DNA from: Dasypus novemcinctus
Taxonomy: Eukaryota; Chordata; Mammalia; Cingulata; Dasypodidae
Length of the DNA: 64,000 nt
Assembly (NCBI RefSeq): GCF_030445035.2
Contig: NC_080690.1
Location: 33,506,796-33,570,795, forward strand
Direction: 5' to 3'
Notes under the pieces: model-generated
Seen by the model: the letters and a program-made list of their open reading frames with translations, nothing else
Told to the model about the DNA's origin: nothing
Databases searched by the model: none
Program-made: the position numbers and the translations under genes
Shown: piece by piece, positions 55,091-64,000 of the stretch
How positions within the stretch are numbered: position 1 is the stretch's first letter
How the letters are laid out: the number at the start of each line of letters is the position of its first letter

Positions 55091-55720
55091 TTTTTTTATC
55101 ATTTAAATTTTCAAATGAAATTTTCATACATACAGAAAAGTAAAACAAATCTGAGGTCTCACCACCCAGATTTAATAGCAGATGACATATTGCTATATTT
55201 TGGTTTGTATCTCATGTTTTTACTGAGGTAAAATATTTCAGAAACAATCAAAGCTACCCATCTCCTGCTCTCACCCATTTCCCCTTCTTCTCTCCCCAGA
55301 CGTAACCACAAAACCACCATCCTGAAGCTACAGCCATCCTTGCTTCCCAAGGAGATGACATTATGCTTTTACAGCCTGATAAATAAAATATAGTGTTGTT
55401 TTGTGGGACTTAACATTTTACATAAGTAGCATCATACTTATTTCATATATATGCTTATTTCACTCAACTTTATGTTTGTAAGTTGCTGTTTTTTTCACGT
55501 TGGTCCACATGGCTCTAGTACATTTATTTTCACTGTTGTGTGTCACAAATTCTATTTTGAAATAAGCCATTGTTTATTCGTCCATTCCCCTGGCATTGGA
55601 TATTTAGGTTGTTTCCAGATTTTCACTATGACAGATAGTTCTGTAATGAATGGGCATTCTTGTGTGTCTTCCTGGTCCCTTCATCTTCTTGCTCACTTTC
55701 GTGCTGTAATTTTCTGACGA
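55091..55720 (-). mobile_element. L1M 3' UTR fragments
   Basis: 'catacatacagaaaagtaaa', 'ccacccagatttaatagc', 'ttactgaggtaaaatatttc', then 'gtgggacttaacattttaca' and 'gatatttaggttgtttccag'. Two pieces of old L1 tail in reverse. Confidence 0.65.
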
Positions 55721-56760
55721 CCTTGCTTCCTGCAGCCTTCTAATGGGTGGCCGTTCTCCCTCCCTCAGTCCTTATACCAAGGGTGGAATAAGATTCTCCT
55801 TGCTCAGCAGAGCTGCCACCAAGCCACCCAGCCTTCCTCCCTCATCCCTAAACACCCCAGCTTCTTTGAAATACCTGTCACAAGACTTTACCGCCTATAA
55901 CCCCTCCTTGTTGCAGCTACCTACTCATCCCCTCTTTGACAAATTCAGCTCCCGGCTCATAGTCACTCTCTCCTACATGAGTCTGTCACCCTCGTGATGA
56001 CTTCAGTAACCAGCTCCTTGGCCTCTCTGGTGACCTTCTCTTCTCCAATGACCTTGTCCCCCACCTACCTCAACACCTACACCCGAGGTCATACCCTTGA
56101 CCATGTCATTACCAATAACTGCATCTGCATAATCAGTTTCGGACACCCCATCCCGCAGTCACTGCCAGCATTCAGTCCGGCTCGCTGCTTTGAGTACCAG
56201 CGGCAGCTCTACCTGGCCCGATCCTTTTCACCCACCCCTGACCCCCTGAGGTCCTTCCTTCTCTCCTTACTGAGCTCAACTTCCGTGGTCTTTGATTACT
56301 AGCATTGCTTGCCTATACCCTCAACTCTCTTGCTCAGATACCTTCAACTCTCATTCTTCTTGCTACCTTCTGGCAAAAGCCCGGCCCCGATGAAACCCAG
56401 GTCTCCATCGACTCTGCACCACGCAGTGCAGCTGACCATGGCTGGCGAGAAGCGGGAGCCGCGCTGACTGGCGATTCAAGACTGCTCACCTTCCTCAGGC
56501 CCTCAGCATTGCCCAGCAGCCCTACGCCATGTCCCAGATCCGTTCGCTCTCCCCCTCTCCTAGCCTATTTACTCTTCCTTCCCTCCACTCAAAGCTCCAG
56601 CTCCTCCTCACCGATCGTCACTCTAAGTGATGGCCCCACTTCCTATTTCCCTAAGGAATTAGAGGCTCTCAGAAGAGCACACCCCCCGCCCCCCCCCCCC
56701 GCATGCCTCGACCACCCACTGATCTGCATCTTTCTTGGTCCTGACTAATACCCTTTCCTA
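55721..56760 (+). mobile_element. CR1/L3-like LINE relic with endonuclease-domain trace
   Basis: Pyrimidine-rich DNA that still encodes, in one frame near 56070-56170, 'TYTRGHTLDHVITNNC' followed by 'ISFGHPIPQSLPAF'. This resembles the end of the apurinic endonuclease domain of CR1-group non-LTR retrotransposons (consensus GHTLDLVIT...SDH). 56200-56640 resembles the following linker. Stops and frameshifts are frequent. Clade assignment is from motif memory, so L2 or another ancient LINE remains possible. Confidence 0.55.
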
Positions 56761-57562
56761 CCCAAGAATATCACTTCTCAATTCTCCTGTGTCTTTACTG
56801 CAGCATCAATTTCACCCTCTACTGTGTCATTCTCATTAGCATATGACATACTATTCTTTCTCCCATCTTAAGAAAATAGTGCTTTGACCCCACATTTTCC
56901 TCCAGATTCTGCCCCTTTATAGAAAAATTCTAAAGACTATGTACATATGTAAAACTTCACTGTGCTGAACACTTAAGATCTATACACTTTACTGTACATA
57001 AATTATATCTCAATTTAAAAAGAATAAGAAAAGAAAGAAGGTCTGGCAGACGAGGAACCAAAACTATAACACTAGTTATCTCTTGGGAGTGGGCGGATGG
57101 AGTCAGGAGGTGGTATTGGTGGCGGCTTTTAGTCACTAGGGGGTGGTAATTTGTAACTGCAGCCGTAGGGAATAGCATACAATAAATCAGGAAGCATTTA
57201 CTTGAGAAAATCTACTCCACCTCAAGAAAAAGAGTGAAATCCTTGGTGTTTTAGCCTAGGCCCGTGCCCATCTTTCTCCTACTCACTGATTCATGGTGTT
57301 GAAGTTTCACCAGAGTGACGGGAAAGAGGTGACTTTCTTTGGAATAGAGTTCATAAAATCCTATGTCCAGGAGCATTGTAAAAACAGTAGTGATCTCAGT
57401 GGAACCGTCAGGAAAGGCTAACATCTCAGGTAGGTCGAGGTCTCAATTCTGGTTGGAGCAAGCACTAGACGAACAGACCAGCCAGAAATTTAGCAAGGAG
57501 ATCTGGAGAATCAGACAGACAACATAGGCCTTGGTGCAGTCCTACTTGTCCCTGACAGTCTG
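56761..57562. other. Unassigned, with a short L1-tail trace
   Basis: 56930-57030 has 'cattaaga'-type L1 tail wording ('gtacataaattatatctcaa'). The rest, including 57180-57560, is unassigned. No gene seen. Confidence 0.4.
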
Positions 57563-58021
57563 TGTTATGGGTTGAATTGTGGCCCCAAAAAGATATGCTC
57601 AAGTCCTAACCCCTGGTACCTGTAAATCTGACCTTATTTGGAAGTAGGGTCTTTACAGATGTCATCAAGTTAAGATGAGGTCATCCTGGATCAGGGCAGA
57701 CCCTCAATCCTACGTGGCTGGTGTTCTTAGAAGAAGGTGGAAATCTGGACACAGGAACAGAGACACGCAGGGAGAAGATGGACGCGTGAAGACAGAAGCA
57801 GAGAGGAGAGTTATGCTTCACAAGCCAAGGAAAACCTGGGGCCACCAGAAGCTGCAGGAGGCAAAGAGGATTCTTCCCGAGAGCCTTTGGAGGGAGGATG
57901 GCCCTGCTGCCACTTTGATTTCAGACTTCTAGCCCCCACAATGGGGTGAAAATTAATTTCTGTTGTTTTAAGCTACCCAGTTTGTGGGACTTTGTGACAG
58001 CAGCCCTAGGAAATGAAGACA
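57563..58021 (+). mobile_element. MaLR-type LTR (MLT1/MST-like), near full length
   Basis: It starts 'tgttatgggttgaattgtgg' and contains 'gaagtagggtctttacagat' and 'caagttaagatgaggtcatc'. Near the end are 'ttctgttgttttaagctacc' and 'cagtttgtgggactttgtga'. It closes with 'ggaaatgaagaca'. About 459 bp, a solo LTR without an internal region. Placental age, moderately diverged. Confidence 0.85.
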
Positions 58022-58330
58022 GCTTGTGCACCTGTGAATCTCAGGAGCTATTGGGGAAGACCCTAACAAGCGACTCATCTCTGGCAGAACATGTGGCCTG
58101 GAAAACACAGAACTTGAAAAAGAGTGACAGATCTATAAACGGCCTGAACTTTGAATGCATCCCCCTAACCCCACACAGATCAATTGGCAAAATGTAGAAG
58201 ACTTACTGGCTCACAATGTTTAAGTACAACCTCTAATCAATCATTTGGCTATGCAGTAAGTAATGCTGTACCAAAGGTGACACCTAGAACTCATTCACTT
58301 TATATATATATTTAGTAATATATTTTTTAT
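58022..58330. other. Unassigned
   Basis: No repeat or gene recognised; ends in an AT-rich strip. Confidence 0.4.
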
Positions 58331-58382
58331 TTTTAAAATATACATAGTTCACACAAAATGTTGCATTAAAAATATAGGAGGG

Positions 58383-58793
58383 CAGCGGTCTTGGCCCAGT
58401 GGTTAGGGCGTCCGTCTACCACATGGTAGGTCTGCGGTTCAAACCCCAGGCCTCCTTGACCCGTATGCAGCTGGCCCATGCGCAGTGCTGATGCGCGCAA
58501 GGAGTGCCCTGCCATGCAGGGGTGTCCCCGTGTAGGGGAGCCCCACGCGCAAGGAGTGCACCCTGTAAGGAGAGCCGCCCAGCGTGAAAGAAAGTGCAGC
58601 CTGCCCAGGAATGGTGCAGCACACACAGAGAATTGACACAACAAGATGATGCAACAAAAAGAAACACAGATTCCTGTGCCGCTGACAACAACAGAAGTGG
58701 ACAAAGAAGACGCAGCAAATAGACACAGAGAACAAACAACCAGGGTGGCGGGGGGGGGGAAGGGGAGAGAAATAAATAAATCTAAAAAAATAT
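58383..58793 (+). repeat. DAS-type SINE inside L1 tail
   Basis: Full plus-strand copy ('agcggtcttggcccagtgg' to AATAAATCTAAAAAAA). The short duplication tataggagg lies at the boundaries (about 58374-58382 and 58795-58803). Confidence 0.9.
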
Positions 58794-59037
58794 ATATAGG
58801 AGGTTCCCATACACCCCACTCCCCACACCCTCATTTTTCCCACATCAACAACTTCTTTCATTAGTGTGGTACATTCATTGCATTTGATGAATACATTTTG
58901 GAGCACTGCTACACAGCATGGATTATAGTTTACATAGTAGTTTACACTCTCTCCCAGTCCATTCAGTGGGTGATATATAATGTCCTGTATCTGTCCTGGC
59001 AATATCATTCAGGACAACTCCAAGTCTCAAAAATGCC

Positions 59038-59283
59038 ACCATAGAGTATGGGCCATGATGTGGACCATTGACCATGAGGTGCAGAGATGCCCAGAGATGT
59101 ACTTACCAAATGCAATGGATGTGTCATGATGAAGGGAGTGAGTGTTGCTGGGGGGGGAGTGGTGGGGTGGGGGTGGTGGGACCTCATATAATTATATATG
59201 GGACCTCATATAATTTTTTTTAATGTAATATTTTTACAAATTTCAATAAAAAATTTAAAAAAAAGAAAGAGAGAAACAAACAA
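59038..59283 (+). mobile_element. 5'-truncated L1 3' end, opposite orientation to its host L1
   Basis: 246 bp with 'gaccatgaggtgcagagatg', 'gggacctcatataatt' twice, AATAAA and an A-rich tail. Flanked by aaaaatgcc at 59029-59037 and 59284-59292. A lineage-type L1 that jumped into an older reverse copy of its own family. Confidence 0.82.
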
Positions 59284-59789
59284 AAAAATGCCCCCATATC
59301 ACACCTCCTTTTTTCTCTCCCTGCATTCAGCAGCTCCTGTTGCCACTGTCTCCACTAGAACTCATTTTGAAAATACAAACCAGAATTAAAAAACAAAAAC
59401 AAAAAACTGAGCAGAGACATCAGTGACCACATGCTATGGGGAAAACATACTCAACAGAATTAATCCAAGCAAGTCACTAAACAAAGACCCAAGCAAACAA
59501 AACCCAGGAGCAACAACCATCCCCTGGGGAAGGCAGAACCCAGAGTTACTAAAATGTATCATCGAAAGTGTCTAATTTTCAACAACAAAAAAATGAGAAG
59601 ACAGCAAAGAATCAAAAGTGTGACCTATGTATAGCAAAGAAAGTTCTCATTAGAAACTGTCTCTTAGGGGATCCTGTTGTACTTAGCAGATAAATTCTTC
59701 AAAACAGCTATTATAAATGTATTCATAGACCTAAAGGGGACCATATTTGAAGTACTCTGGGAAAGTTTGATGACAATTGTTCCTCAAAC

Positions 59790-60525
59790 AGAGAAAGAAA
59801 ATAAAGAGTTTTTTTTATTTAAAAAAAAAAGAAATTCTGGAATTGATAAGTATAATCACTGAAATGAAAAATTCACTAGAGGGGCTCAAAAGCAGATTTG
59901 AACAAGCAGAAGAAAGATTATGCAAGCTTGAAGATAGGTCACTAGAGGTTATCCAAGAGAATGGAAGGAAAGGAGACTGGATAAAAATTAACAAAGTCTC
60001 AGAGACTTGTGGGACACAAGCAGCATACCAACATATGCATACTAAAAATTCCAGAAGGAGAGGAGAGAAGGAAAAGGATGGGGAAATTTTGATTGAAAAA
60101 GTGACTGAAAACTTCCCAAATTTGATGAAAAACATTAATTTGCACATCCAAGAAGCTCAACAAACTCCAAGGAAAATATAAACCTGAAGAGCTCCACACC
60201 TAAACATATATTCAACCTGTCAAAAGACAAAGAATCCTGAAAGCACCAAGAGAACAGCAACTCATCACATACAAGGGATCCTCAGAAAGAGTAACATATG
60301 ACTTCATATCGGAAACCATTAAGGCCTGAAGGCAGTGGGATGCCAAATTCAAAGTGTTAAAAGACTGTTAACCAGCTTCTCTATCCAGCAAAATTATCCT
60401 CCAAAAATGAAAAGAGAAATTAAGACATTTTCAGATAAACAAAAGCTGAGAGAATTCATTGCTACCAGACCTGCCTTACAAGTAATACTAAAGAGAATCC
60501 TTCAGGCTGAAAGGAAGTGATCTCA
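59790..60525 (+). pseudogene. L1 ORF1 relic
   Basis: A frame of 134 codons covers most of the coiled-coil and the start of the RNA-recognition part (59777-60181). The C-terminal domain continues with a frame change to ERKLQ-like wording near 60520 (codons for ILKRILQAERK). The ORF1 product is the L1 RNA-packaging trimer; this copy cannot make it. Confidence 0.8.
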
Positions 60526-61145
60526 GATGGTCACTAGAAACTATACAAAGAAATAAGGAGTGTTGGTAAAGATAATTGCATAGATAAATACAAGAGACAG
60601 TATAAATGTATTGTTTGTAACTCTTTCCTTCTCCTGACTTAAAAGACAACTGCATAAAGTATTACTTATAAAGCTGTGTTGATCAGCTCAAAATGTATCA
60701 AGATGTAATTTATAACAAAACAACAGAACAAAGAAGAGAGGATGGAATGGAGCCATACTGGATCAAACTTTTTCTATACTATTGTGTATTAATCCAAACT
60801 AGATTGTTTTGAGTTAAAATGTTACTTGTAATCCCCAAGGCAACCACTAAGAAAATAACTTTAAAATTAATAAAAGAAACAAGGGAAAGAAAATGACATA
60901 CTATGAATATCTAACACAAAAGAAAGCAACAACGAAGGAGCAGAGAAACAAAAAAAAACATAAAACATACAGAAACAAACAACAAAATGAAAACCCTACA
61001 TTATCAGTAATTACATTAACTACATACACCTACCAACAGTGTCCCAAAATACATGACTCAAAAGCTGATAGACTTGAAAGGACAAATGCACAATTCAACA
61101 ATAATTGTTATAGAGTCCAATACCCCACCTTCAATAATGAATAGG

Positions 61146-61545
61146 GGGAAGCAGATACGGCTCAAAAGATTGGGCTCCCATCTACCACATAGGGGTTCCC
61201 AGGGTCAGTTCTCGGGACCTCCTGGTGAAGGCAAGCTGGCCCATGTGGCGAGCTGGCCCATGCAGAGAGCTGACACAACAAGATGACACAACAAAAAAGA
61301 GACACAGAGAAAAAGACAACGAGAGACACGAAAAACCAGGGAGCTGAGGTAACTCAAGTGATTGAATGCCTCTCTCCCACATTAGAAGGTCCCAGGATTG
61401 GTTCCTGGTGCCTTCTAAAGAGAAGACAAGAAGACAAGCAGATACAGAACAATACTTGGCAAATGGACACAGAGAGCAGATAGTGGATACAAGCAGCAAG
61501 TGTGTGAGGGGCATAAATAGAATAAAATAAATCTTAAAAAAATAG
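61146..61545 (+). repeat. DAS-type SINE, dimeric form, inside L1 ORF2
   Basis: 'gaagcagatacggctcaaa' through a second head ('gaaggtcccaggattggttc') to AATAAATCTTAAA. It abuts another SINE at 61546. The pair is flanked by aataatgaatagg / aataattaatagg (61133-61145, 61805-61817). Confidence 0.9.
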
Positions 61546-61804
61546 GGAAGCGGCTGTAGCTCAATCAGTTGGGCTCCCATCTACCATATGGGAGGCCCTG
61601 GGTTCGCATCCTGGGGCCTCCTTGTGAAGGCAGGCTCGCCCGCATGCCGCATAGAGCCACTGACCTGCAGGCGCCGCAGAGTGCTGACTCAGCAAGGTGA
61701 TGCAACAAAAAGGGAGACAAGTAAAAAACACAGAAGAGTGCTCAGCGAATGGACACAGAGAGCAAGCTGCGGGGGGGGGGGGGGGGGGTAAATATAATAA
61801 TAAT
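61546..61804 (+). repeat. DAS-related SINE, short variant with G18 tract
   Basis: Head 'gaagcggctgtagctcaatc', a GC-rich body ('ggcgccgcagagtgctgac') and an 18-base G run at 61771-61788 before an AAT-rich tail. Same subfamily as 35510-35762. Probably inserted into the A tail of the SINE at 61146, since one outer duplication brackets both. Confidence 0.85.
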
Positions 61805-62519
61805 AATAATTAATAGGATAACTAGGCAGAAGTTTAACAAGGAAAGAGAAGACTTGAATGACACGATAAACCAACTAGACCTCATTTACATCTACAGAAG
61901 ACTCTCCCAATGAAACTAGAATAGACATCTTCTCAGGTACACATGGAACAATCTCCAGTATATGCCATATATTAGGTCTTAAAACAAGCCTCAGTACATT
62001 TTTAAAAATTGAAATCATATAAAATATGTTTTCCAATGACCATAGAATGAAATTAGAAATTTTTAAAAAACCACAATGAAATTTTGGGAATTCACAAATA
62101 TGTGGAAATAAAACAATACACTCTTGAATAATCAGTGGGTCAAAAATGAAGTACAAGAATAATTATAAAATTCTTGCAGGTGAGTCAGTGGATGAATACC
62201 AAATGGATGAATACCAAAACCTATGGGGTACAGTGAAAGCAGTCCTCAAAGGAAAAATCACAGCTGTAAATGCCTATGCGAAAAGAAGGATCTCAAGTCA
62301 AAACCTAACCTACCACCTTAAGAAACTAGAAAAAGAAGAGCAAACTAAATCCAAATCAAGCTGAAGGAAGGAAAGTCCTACTGGCCTTACAGAAATAAAA
62401 AGAATTGTAAGGGCATACTATGAACAGTTGTACGCCAACCAATTAGATGATCTACATAAAATGGAGAAATTCCTGAAAAAAAAAAAAGACTAACAGACTT
62501 ACTCAAAAAAGAGATAGAG

Positions 62520-62855
62520 GGAAGCAGATGTGGTTCAAGCAGTTGGGCTCCCACCAACACATGGGAAGTCCTGGGTTTGGTTCCTGGTGCCTCCCAAAGT
62601 AGACAAGCAAGACAGTGAGATGATGCAATGGGCTGGCACAGTGAGCTGATGCAACAAGGTGACACGATGAGGAGACACAACAAGAAAACACAATAAGAGA
62701 CATGACAAGTGGGAAGTGGAGGTAGCTCAAGCCATTGGGTACCTCCCACCCTCATGTGAAGTCCCAGGTTCAGATCCCAGAGCATCCTAAAAAGAAGACG
62801 AGTATACTAGGAATGGACACAGAGAGCAGACAGCAAGCGCAAACAATGGAGGGCA

Positions 62856-62898
<43 letters not shown>

Positions 62899-62911
62899 AT
62901 CTCTAAAAAAC
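62520..62911 (+). repeat. DAS-type SINE, dimeric form, long AAAT tail
   Basis: 'gaagcagatgtggttcaagc', second head at about 62712, and a tail of about 12 AAAT units (62853-62900). Flanks gagatagag / agaaatagag. Inside L1 ORF2. Confidence 0.9.
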
Positions 62912-62962
62912 AGAAATAGAGAATCTGAATAGATTAATAGCAAGTAAATAGATTGAGTTAAT

Positions 62963-63333
62963 TTTTTTTTTTTAAGATTTATTTTTATTTAATTCCCCTC
63001 CCCTCCCCTGGTTGTCTGTTTTCTGTGTCTTTTTGCTGCGTCTTGTTTCTTTGTCTGCTTCTGTTGTCGTCAGTGGCACGGGAAGTGTGGGCGGCGCCAT
63101 TCCTCGGCCGGCTGCTCCCGCCTTCGCGCTGGGCAGCTCTCCTTATGGGTGCACTCCTTGCACATGGGGCTCCCCTACGTGGGGGACACCCCTGTGTGGC
63201 ACGGCACTCCTTGCGCGCATCAGCACTGCTCTTGGGCCAGCTCCACACGGGTCAAGGAGGCCCGGGGCTTGAACCGCGGACCTCCCATGTGGTAGACGGA
63301 CACCCTAACCACTGGGCCAAAGTCCGTTTCCCA
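62963..63333 (-). repeat. DAS-type SINE, shortened body, perfect target duplication
   Basis: Flanked by agattgagttaat at 62950-62962 and 63334-63346, exact. Shares the body deletion of the copy at 12735. Confidence 0.95.
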
Positions 63334-64000
63334 AGATTGAGTTAATAACCAAAAACTTTCCACAAAGGAAAGCCCAGGACCAGATGGCTTTATTGGTGAA
63401 TTCTACCAAATATTTAAAGAAGAATTCACATCAGTCTCTCACAAATTCTTCCCCAAAGTAGAAGAGGAGGAAACACTTCCTAACTCATTCCATAGGGCCT
63501 GTATTACCCTGATACCAAAACCAGACACACACACAAAAGAGAATTACAGACTGAGTCCTTTACACTTAAAATGCAAAAATTCTCAACATAACTCTAATGA
63601 TTGAATTCAGCAACATATAAAAAGGAATAGGACTTTTTTTTTAAAAAAAAGTATAACCATGACCAAGTGGGATTTATTCCAGAAATACATGATTAGTTCT
63701 AACATACAAAAATCAAGCAATATGATATACCATGTTAATGGAATGAAGGGCAAACCACATAATCATCTCAATAAATGCAGAAAAGCAGTTAGCAAAACCC
63801 AACACCTTTTCATGACAAAAACATTCAACAAATTAAGAAGAGAAGGGAATTTCTTCTACCTGAAAAGAGCATCTATGAAAAACCCATAGCTAACCCCATA
63901 CTTTATGGTGACAGCGTGAATGCTTTCCCCCCTAAGGTAAGGAATAAGAAAGAATGTCTGCTCTTGCCACTTCTACTCAACACTGTATTGGAATTCTAGC

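Larger units (their letters stand above)
58331..59380 (-). mobile_element. Lineage-type L1 3' end, interrupted twice
   Basis: Reverse copy of the family also at 53973. Pieces are 58331-58382 (T/A-rich tail side), 58794-59037 ('aggttcccatacaccccact', 'cattcattgcatttgatgaa', 'tgatatataatgtcctg') and 59284-59380 ('cccccatatcacacctcc', 'ctgcattcagcagctcc'). The gaps are a DAS SINE and an opposite-strand L1 tail. Confidence 0.8.
59381..64000 (+). mobile_element. L1M element (ORF1 and ORF2 relics), runs off the right edge
   Basis: 5' region to about 59790: 'gtctaattttcaacaacaa', 'agaaactgtctcttagg'. ORF1 relic 59790-60520 encodes a coiled-coil and RNA-binding region (FEQAEERLCKLEDRSLEVIQ, 'ENFPNLMKNINLHIQEAQQT', SDKQKLREFIATRPALQ). 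An inter-ORF spacer of the L1M type runs to about 60990. ORF2 follows: remains of the endonuclease end (61030-61140), linker (61805-62510), then reverse transcriptase wording from 63334 ('gcccaggaccagatggcttt', 'ccatgaccaagtgggattta', 'catctatgaaaaaccc'). Three SINE insertion sites interrupt it. Roughly 500 bp expected at the start of ORF2 is missing at about 61015. Stops and frameshifts are numerous, so it is dead. Confidence 0.92.

Overview
The window is mammalian nuclear DNA, almost certainly from an armadillo (Xenarthra, most likely Dasypus). It holds intron-containing vertebrate genes, mammal-wide MIR, L2 and L1M relics, and about twenty copies of a tRNA-derived SINE. That SINE has a tRNA-like head (for example 'gaagcagatgtggctcaag'), a long GC-rich body and an (AATAAA)n tail, as in the DAS SINE families described only from armadillos.

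Two chemokine genes, both on the minus strand, are the only intact protein-coding loci I can support. CCL22 (three coding exons, 47668 down to 44130) encodes a complete 93-residue CC chemokine. CX3CL1, fractalkine (three coding exons, 33685 down to 23838), has its signal peptide, CX3C chemokine domain, mucin stalk, membrane helix and short tail. Order and orientation match the inverted CCL22-CX3CL1-CCL17 cluster of human 16q21. No CCL17 coding exon was recognised, so it is expected beyond the left edge. Both genes have a TATA-like box just upstream and a minus-strand AATAAA 1.7-2.1 kb past the stop. CCL22 acts through CCR4 and CX3CL1 through CX3CR1, so the cluster is a leukocyte-recruitment locus.

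Layout: 0-6.4 kb is intergenic, with L2, MIR and stacked DAS SINEs. 6.5-10.6 kb is a decayed minus-strand endogenous retrovirus. 10.8-11.3 kb is an MRPL15 retropseudogene. 12-16.3 kb holds L1 fragments and SINEs. 16.5-18.5 kb is a PSMC6 retropseudogene with a clean target duplication, itself interrupted by a solo LTR. 21.7-33.8 kb is CX3CL1. 35.5-42 kb is a nest of L1M, LTR-like repeats and SINEs. 42.4-47.7 kb is CCL22. 48-52.5 kb is L2, a MaLR-type LTR and an unassigned GC-rich block. 52.9-64 kb is dominated by nested L1 sequence, with an old CR1/L3-like LINE relic and a MaLR-type LTR.

The most notable signal is in CX3CL1. Armadillo-specific 15-bp repeats (partly organised in 45-bp blocks) have lengthened the mucin stalk. 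One repeat carries an extra G that, if real, removes the membrane anchor and leaves only a truncated, potentially soluble fractalkine. I found no evidence of an undescribed multi-gene system, CRISPR array or operon.
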